From: Phaeobacter sp. 11ANDIMAR09
Lineage (GTDB): Bacteria; Pseudomonadota; Alphaproteobacteria; Rhodobacterales; Rhodobacteraceae
NCBI RefSeq assembly: GCF_001294455.1
Contig: NZ_LIKT01000008.1
Location: 1 to 64,000 of the forward strand
Length of the DNA stretch: 64,000 bases
Reading direction: 5' to 3'
In this document: in pieces, positions 59,081 through 64,000 of the stretch
Numbering within the stretch: the stretch's first letter is position 1
How the letters are laid out: each line of letters starts with the position of its first letter
Notes under the pieces: model-generated
The model's input: only the letters and a program-made list of their open reading frames with translations
What the model was told of the DNA's origin: nothing
Databases searched by the model: none
Translations under genes and position numbers: made by a program

Positions 59081-60898
59081 TTATAACGTGATGGTGGCAG
59101 GATCGGCGCCATCATAAAGCCGGTCCAGCAAAGCCGCGCGGCGCGTCAGCACCTTGCGGAAGTTCAAATTGCCCTTAGCGGTCATTTCCCCCTCTGGCAT
59201 CGAGGCAGCCTCGCTGAGCACGATGGCGCGAGAAATCTGCGTCGAGCTGCCTGAAATCTCGCGGGCGCGTTCGACTAGGCGACGGTGGATTTCGCCCTGC
59301 AACAGGTCACAACGATAGGCTCCGTTGTCCTCTGTCAGACCAAAACCTTCGCGTTTCAGCTCGGTCACATCGGGGAAGACCATCACACCGATCTGGTGTT
59401 TGTCGGCGCCGGTGATCACCAGATCGGCAGCCAGCGGAGCAAGACAGGCGAGCATGTCTATACGCAGTTGCGCGGCGCGCACCCAGGTGCCCGTCAGCAG
59501 TTTAAAATCTTCGGAAATACGTCCGTCGAACTTCATGCCCTTGTTCATGTCCGTCTTGTCGATGAACTGCATGGCGTCGCCGGTGATAAAAAACCCTTCA
59601 TCATCAAAGGCGTCTTTTGTCTTTTGCGGGTCCTCGAAATAGCCGGGCATCACCTGCGGCCCTTTGATCCGCATCTCGCAACGCATATCGGCATCCGGGA
59701 TCAGTTTGAGCGTCACCCCGTTTAGTGGCACACCAACCACACCGGAACGGTCAATCGGTTCACTCTGCATCATCGTGGCGGGGGCGGTTTCAGTGAGTCC
59801 CCAGGAGGATGTCATCAAAGGAATTTCGCCCTTCACCTCCATCGCCATTTGTTCAAAGCCCGACCAGATATCCTGCGGCAGCGAAGCACCGGCGTAGAAG
59901 ATCAGGTCGAGATCGGCAAAGAAGCGCTGGCGCAGATCGGCATCCTGCTGCAAGGCCCCCAGAAGCAGACCAAAGCCGACGGGAACATTGAACACCAATG
60001 ACCCAGTCACCATCGACAGGTTTTCCACGGTGCGGTCGAACAGGCCTTTCACGGGCTTACCGTCATCAATGTAAAAACTGCCACCATTGGCCAGCATCAT
60101 GTTGAAGTTATGCGAACCACCAAAGACGTGATTCCACGGCAGCCAGTCGACCACACGTGGTGGGCGGGCGCGCAGGAAGGGCAGAGCGTCCGCAATCTGA
60201 GTCTGGTTTACACACATCATGCGCTGCGTGGTCTTCACCCCTTTGGGCGCCGACGTGGAGCCCGAGGTCATCAGGATTTTGGCAACGGTATCCGGTGTGA
60301 CCTTGGCATAGGCCGCATCGACATCAACGCCGCTATCGCCCTTCAGCAACTCATCAAAGGCCGTTACTTTGCTATTCTTGCCCGGGCGGCTGGCAACGAC
60401 CTCTATGCCGTCCAGTGCATCCAATGCCAGGGCCTCAGCGTATTGGTCGGCATCCACCACATAGGCCATTTTGGGGTGCACCAGTTCGATGGCATGTTGC
60501 AGCCGGCCATGGGCCCCGTGGATCAGCGAGTATTGTTCGGCGACCGGTGCCGTTGGCACGCCGACATATTGCGCGGCCAGCGACAACAGCCCGTGATCGA
60601 CTCCATTGCCTGACATAATAATGATTGGCGTATCCGGCCCCATGCCGCGCGCCAGCAAGGATGCGGCGATGGCCCGGACCTTTTGCAGGGTTTCGCCATA
60701 GCCCTCCTCGCGCCAGCCCGCACCGCTGCGTTCGGCTAAAAAGATGCGCTCGGGTGCCTTTTCTGCCCATTCGTGCAACCAGACACCGGTTTTGTCGACA
60801 ACCGGGCCCAATTCATGTGTCGAGCGCAGCAAGATTGTCCCGTCGTTTCGGTCTTCCCGCAGAACCGAGTGGTTTTTGAACTCTGATGTCCGTTTCAT
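59081..60898 (-). CDS. Feruloyl-CoA synthase-like AMP-dependent acid-CoA ligase
   Basis: 605 residues of the ANL superfamily. The P-loop is LMTSGSTSAPKGVKT, the A5 motif SSWGLTETAPATMM, the hinge region FITGDAMQFID, and the catalytic Lys lies in TAKGNLNFRKVL near residue 580. The N-terminus (ILLRSTHELGPV, WLHEWAEKAPERIFLAER) is like feruloyl-CoA synthases, which activate hydroxycinnamates. It lies in an operon with a MarR regulator, crotonase and SDR. The acid substrate is inferred as aromatic or phenylpropenoid; experiment would be needed. Confidence 0.87.
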   Translation of the reverse strand: MKRTSEFKNHSVLREDRNDGTILLRSTHELGPVVDKTGVWLHEWAEKAPERIFLAERSGAGWREEGYGETLQKVRAIAASLLARGMGPDTPIIIMSGNGVDHGLLSLAAQYVGVPTAPVAEQYSLIHGAHGRLQHAIELVHPKMAYVVDADQYAEALALDALDGIEVVASRPGKNSKVTAFDELLKGDSGVDVDAAYAKVTPDTVAKILMTSGSTSAPKGVKTTQRMMCVNQTQIADALPFLRARPPRVVDWLPWNHVFGGSHNFNMMLANGGSFYIDDGKPVKGLFDRTVENLSMVTGSLVFNVPVGFGLLLGALQQDADLRQRFFADLDLIFYAGASLPQDIWSGFEQMAMEVKGEIPLMTSSWGLTETAPATMMQSEPIDRSGVVGVPLNGVTLKLIPDADMRCEMRIKGPQVMPGYFEDPQKTKDAFDDEGFFITGDAMQFIDKTDMNKGMKFDGRISEDFKLLTGTWVRAAQLRIDMLACLAPLAADLVITGADKHQIGVMVFPDVTELKREGFGLTEDNGAYRCDLLQGEIHRRLVERAREISGSSTQISRAIVLSEAASMPEGEMTAKGNLNFRKVLTRRAALLDRLYDGADPATITL

Positions 60899-60901
60899 GG
60901 C

Positions 60902-61384
60902 TCACCCCTTTCTCGGGCTTTTCTCGATCTGCTTCATGGCAGCGATCACCGTGGCGCGGGTGGTCTCGTCAATTCCGTCAAGCAGCACAGATTCGTGCGC
61001 GATGACGGCAGCCACGGCCTTTTCATACAAACGCCGCCCCGCCAGCGTCGCTATCAGCGCATAGGCCCGACGGTCGGTGGGCACCCGTTCGCGATTGATC
61101 AACTCGCGTCGCTCCAACTCGTCGATGATGACGACAAGGTTGGGGCGTTCTATGTCCATTGCATCGGCCAGTTGAGACTGGCGCAATCCGGGATTGTCGA
61201 CGATCAGAACCAGCGCCGTATAGGTCAACATCCGCAAATCAAATGGCTTCAGTGTCTGCACAAGGTCGGCTTGGACCACGTTAAACGCGCGCTTCATGTG
61301 GTAGCCGATGAAATTGCGGAGCGTTTCATCATCGACTTGATGGACAGCAGTGGCTTCAGCGGGTTTCGAGGCAGGTTTTTTCAT
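60902..61384 (-). CDS. MarR-family transcriptional regulator
   Basis: The ATG at 61384 gives 160 residues. The winged helix-turn-helix is LRQSQLADAMDIERPNLVVIIDELERRELINRERVPTDRRAYALIATLAG. It lies between the crotonase and ligase genes with 3-5 bp gaps, so it is co-transcribed. MarR proteins such as CouR repress hydroxycinnamate genes until the CoA ester binds, a good model for this locus. The operator should be in front of the operon, right of the window. Confidence 0.88.
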   Translation of the reverse strand: MKKPASKPAEATAVHQVDDETLRNFIGYHMKRAFNVVQADLVQTLKPFDLRMLTYTALVLIVDNPGLRQSQLADAMDIERPNLVVIIDELERRELINRERVPTDRRAYALIATLAGRRLYEKAVAAVIAHESVLLDGIDETTRATVIAAMKQIEKSPRKG

Positions 61385-61388
61385 GTCA

Positions 61389-62156
61389 TCACCGGAATTT
61401 AGGGGCGCGTTTTTCCAGAAAGGCGCGCAGACCTTCCTCGGCATCTGGCGTGGTTTGCGACAGGGCGGCCGCCAAAGATTCTGTGAACAGCCCGTCGGCT
61501 TGGCTCATGTCATTGATCCGAGCGATCGCGTTGATCATCAGATAGTTTGACATCGGCGCATTACGTGCGATTTTGCCGGCCAGATTTTGCGCCAGAGGCA
61601 AGGCTTCCCCTTCACCTACTGAATAATGCGCAAGTCCAAGTGCGACACCGTCTTCGGAACCGTACTTTCGACCCGTCAACATCATCTCGGTCATACGGTC
61701 CGCACCAAGCAACCGGCCGACACGTGCGGTGGCCCCGCCCCCAACAAATATACCGCGACGCCCTTCGGGAAGCTGAAAGATTGTCGAGCTTTCGGCGATG
61801 CGTACGTGGGTTGAGGCCGCAAGCTCCATCCCCCCCCCGATCACCGCGCCAAACATCGCAGAGACAACAGCCAAACCACCGGATTGAATTTTATCCATCA
61901 CCCCGTGCCAATGGCGCGAATGGTGAAGGTTTTCTTCGGCCGAACGGTGTACATGTTCTGACAGGTCCAACCCAGAACAATAGTGCCCCTCGATCCCGGT
62001 CAGGATTACCACCCGAACCTCCTTTGGCGGCGCCGAGAAAAATGCATCAAGCGCGTTGAGAAGCTCCTCGCACATCGCATTGCGTTTACCAGGTCGGTTC
62101 ATGGTCAGAGTAGCGACTGGGCCATCGACCTCGATCTTCAGGATTTCAGATGTCAT
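61389..62156 (-). CDS. Enoyl-CoA hydratase/crotonase-family protein
   Basis: 255 residues with crotonase fold signatures: oxyanion loop HYCSGLDLSEH near residue 58, FGAVIGGGMELAASTHVRIA near 105, and IFQLPEGRRGIFVGGGA with the catalytic Glu (about 130). AAGGAC precedes the start. It should hydrate or cleave the CoA ester produced by the co-operonic ligase and dehydrogenase. Exact reaction (hydration, or hydration with retro-aldol cleavage) is not readable from the sequence. Confidence 0.88.
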   Translation of the reverse strand: MTSEILKIEVDGPVATLTMNRPGKRNAMCEELLNALDAFFSAPPKEVRVVILTGIEGHYCSGLDLSEHVHRSAEENLHHSRHWHGVMDKIQSGGLAVVSAMFGAVIGGGMELAASTHVRIAESSTIFQLPEGRRGIFVGGGATARVGRLLGADRMTEMMLTGRKYGSEDGVALGLAHYSVGEGEALPLAQNLAGKIARNAPMSNYLMINAIARINDMSQADGLFTESLAAALSQTTPDAEEGLRAFLEKRAPKFR

Positions 62157-62166
62157 ATAGATGTCC

Positions 62167-62931
62167 TTAGCGCGGCGGCAGGCGGACCGCGCCGTCCAGC
62201 CGAATTGTGGTTCCGTTTAGGAACGGGTTTGCAATGATCTGTTCTGCCAGCATGGCAAATTCTTGAGGTTCTCCCAACCGCGACGGAAAGGGGATGTTGG
62301 CGGTGATTTTTACGGCCACCTCTTCAGGCAGGCCTTCCATCATCGGCGTGTGGAAAAGCCCCGGCGCAATGGCCATGACCCGAATGCCGGATTGAGCAAA
62401 CTCGCGGGCAGCGGGCAGGCACATCGAGGCAATCGCGCCTTTCGAAGCTGCATAGGCTGCCTGTCCAAGTTGCTCGTCCTGCCAGGCGACCGAGGCTGTG
62501 TTAATAACCACGCCGCGTTCGCCATCTTCCAAGGGCTCCAGTTCGGCCATGCGACAGGCGCCGTGGCTCATCACATTGTAGGTGCCAAACAGGTTCACCT
62601 TCAGGGTTTGCTCAAACACATCGAAGGAGAGTTTCCGTTCCCGCCCGACAATCCGCGCAGCCATGCCAACCCCGGCGCAGCTCACAACAATGCGCGGAGC
62701 TCCGCCAAGCTTTTGTTCAGCTTCATCAAAAGCCGCCCCTACGGCGGTTTCATCCGACACATCGGCCTGCACGGCGATACCGCCGATTTCCTCGGCGACG
62801 GCCTGTGCTCCGTCAATGTTGAAATCCACCACCGCAACCTTTGCGCCCTGTGCGGCCAGACGCCGCGCGGTTGCCGCGCCAAGGCCGCTCCCGCCACCTG
62901 TGACCAGTGCGATATTTCCGTCTATTCGCAT
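62167..62931 (-). CDS. Short-chain dehydrogenase/reductase
   Basis: 254 residues. NAD(P) binding TGGGSGLGAATARRLA with Asp in VVDFNIDG favouring NAD, catalytic YAASKGA with the Ser in NTASVAWQD (about 148), and the C-terminal GTTIRLDGAVRLPP typical of 3-hydroxyacyl-CoA dehydrogenase-type SDRs (HSD10-like). A GGAGGGG precedes the ATG. It likely oxidises the hydroxyacyl-CoA made by the crotonase. Confidence 0.87.
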   Translation of the reverse strand: MRIDGNIALVTGGGSGLGAATARRLAAQGAKVAVVDFNIDGAQAVAEEIGGIAVQADVSDETAVGAAFDEAEQKLGGAPRIVVSCAGVGMAARIVGRERKLSFDVFEQTLKVNLFGTYNVMSHGACRMAELEPLEDGERGVVINTASVAWQDEQLGQAAYAASKGAIASMCLPAAREFAQSGIRVMAIAPGLFHTPMMEGLPEEVAVKITANIPFPSRLGEPQEFAMLAEQIIANPFLNGTTIRLDGAVRLPPR

Positions 62932-63017
62932 TTGAACCCCTCCAACCTAGTTTGTTCGATCATTGCCTTGCTCTCATTTTTCTGCCCGCGTCATGCTCTT
63001 GTCTTTGCAACCGCCAT

Positions 63018-64000
63018 TTATTTTGGGATCAGGAACAGTGTAATCGCCGGAAACATGACCAAGATGATGACGCGCAGGATGTCCGACGTGACAAACCACA
63101 TCACCGCTTTATAGGTTTCCACCATGGGCGTAGATCGATCCATCGCATTGATAATGAACAAGTTCATTCCCACCGGCGGTGTGATCAACCCAACTTCAAC
63201 CACAATCAGAACAAGGATACCGAACCAGATTGCAACATGTTCTGGGCTCATGCCAAAATCCAGCGCGCTGATGACCGGGAAGAAGATCGGTATGGTCAGT
63301 AGGATCATGCTGAGACTGTCCATCAAGCAGCCAAAGATCAGATAGAAGACAAGGATCAGTGACAACACGGCCCAAGGGCTCAGCCCCAGTCCTACCACCC
63401 AGGCAGAAAGCTCCTGCGGGACCTGGCTCAGAGCAAGGAAACTGTTGTACAGCCCAGCCCCCAAGACAATGAAAAAGATCATGGCCGTGCTGGTCGCTGT
63501 AGCGATGATGCTTTCAACAAAGACATTCCAGCTGAGGTTGCCTGACAGCAAGGCGATAACCCCGGTGCCCGCCGCTCCCACTGCGGCCCCCTCGGTGGGG
63601 GTGAACCAACCCAGATAGATGCCGCCCACAACAAGCCCAAAAACCAGCAATACGGGCCAGACATCCACCAATGCGCGGAAGCGATCTGAATAGGGTACGG
63701 CCGCCCGGGTTCCGGCGGAATCCGGGTTCAGGCGTACATAGATCGAAATGGTAATGATATAGCCGACCGCCGCCAAAACCCCCGGCACAAAAGCCGCCAG
63801 AAACAGCTTGGCGATATTCTGTTCTGTCAGGATGGCATAGATCACCAAAATGACGGATGGGGGAATTAAAATACCAAGGGTTCCACCCGCAGCCAGCGTC
63901 GCGGTTGAGAACCCGCCAGAATAGCCATAGCGGCGCAGTTCAGGCAAAGCCACACGGCTCATGGTAGCGGCTGTTGCAAGCGATGAACCACAGATCGCAC
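63018..64000 (-). CDS. TRAP transporter large permease (DctM family), 5' end outside
   Basis: The frame continues past the window edge (AICGSSLATAATMSRVALPEL is read before the first internal Met), so the gene is cut at its 5' end. Signatures: RRYGYSGGFSTATLAAGGTLGILIPPSV and IPIFFPVISALDFGMSPEH and the final multi-helix region. DctM forms the membrane channel of TRAP carriers, which import organic acids with a periplasmic binding protein. It heads the ligase operon and probably brings in its substrate; the small permease and binding protein should be right of the window. Confidence 0.9.
   Translation of the reverse strand, partial: AICGSSLATAATMSRVALPELRRYGYSGGFSTATLAAGGTLGILIPPSVILVIYAILTEQNIAKLFLAAFVPGVLAAVGYIITISIYVRLNPDSAGTRAAVPYSDRFRALVDVWPVLLVFGLVVGGIYLGWFTPTEGAAVGAAGTGVIALLSGNLSWNVFVESIIATATSTAMIFFIVLGAGLYNSFLALSQVPQELSAWVVGLGLSPWAVLSLILVFYLIFGCLMDSLSMILLTIPIFFPVISALDFGMSPEHVAIWFGILVLIVVEVGLITPPVGMNLFIINAMDRSTPMVETYKAVMWFVTSDILRVIILVMFPAITLFLIPK

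Noticed and set aside
57619-59091. 490-codon plus-strand ORF
   Set aside because: Antisense shadow of the acyl-CoA dehydrogenase and amidohydrolase genes.

Overview
The window comes from an alphaproteobacterial chromosome, most probably a marine Rhodobacteraceae (Roseobacter group) strain. This rests on the GC-rich, tightly packed core genes (MetY, CobT/CobS, CarD, FdxA, a Suv3-like helicase, RpoH, RluD with a DUF6476-type neighbour) and on a DMSP-utilisation locus of the DddA/DddD/DddT type. No database search was possible; family names rest on motifs, length and gene context.

Positions 1-17,850 are a visibly AT-richer mobile island. It starts at the window edge with a frameshifted tyrosine recombinase, then carries a mobilisation module (a small acidic ORF, MobC, relaxase, VirD4/TraG coupling protein), two unknown genes, a resolvase lacking its HTH, a membrane protein and ArdA antirestriction protein. 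Next comes a defence-like block: a retron-type reverse transcriptase with a DUF3800-like tail (minus strand), a 1-kb gene-free but strongly structured segment, then a SLATT membrane protein and a second, non-retron reverse transcriptase (plus strand), a metallopeptidase and a HEPN-like protein. The island ends with a large serine recombinase whose reading frame runs into an intact tRNA-Thr(UGU), so the tRNA 3' end is the likely attachment site. No mating-pair genes are visible; it looks like an integrative mobilisable element.

The most unusual part is 9,490-10,240. It contains consecutive hairpins, including about 4.3 tandem copies of a ~69-bp unit. Within the unit, stem sequences differ from copy to copy while pairing is kept. 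G-U pairs and a cUUCGg tetraloop favour a plus-strand RNA, the strand of the SLATT-RT pair (gene pairing resembles UG10/DRT10 defence systems). The retron RT starts on the other side of the same segment.

Positions 17,886-48,200 are mostly core chromosome: an IS30 remnant, conserved roseobacter genes, MetY, a SIMPL protein, a PilM/PilP-like membrane protein, an Lrp regulator, a PAS protein, a Kef antiporter, divergent cobT and cobS, CarD, ferredoxin, HslR, helicase, TPR, SCP2 and hydrolase genes, PepF, RpoH, RluD, a CBS-GGDEF cyclase and a LysR/methyltransferase pair.

Positions 48,200-64,000 are catabolic. After an IS3-family remnant come BCCT transporter (dddT-like), DMSP CoA-transferase/lyase (dddD), GMC oxidoreductase (dddA-like) and a divergent LysR regulator with a LysR-type operator. 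Then follows a minus-strand operon (TRAP permease, SDR, crotonase, MarR, feruloyl-CoA-synthase-like ligase, amidohydrolase, DmdC-like acyl-CoA dehydrogenase) suited to CoA-dependent breakdown of an aromatic or related acid; the substrate is not determined.
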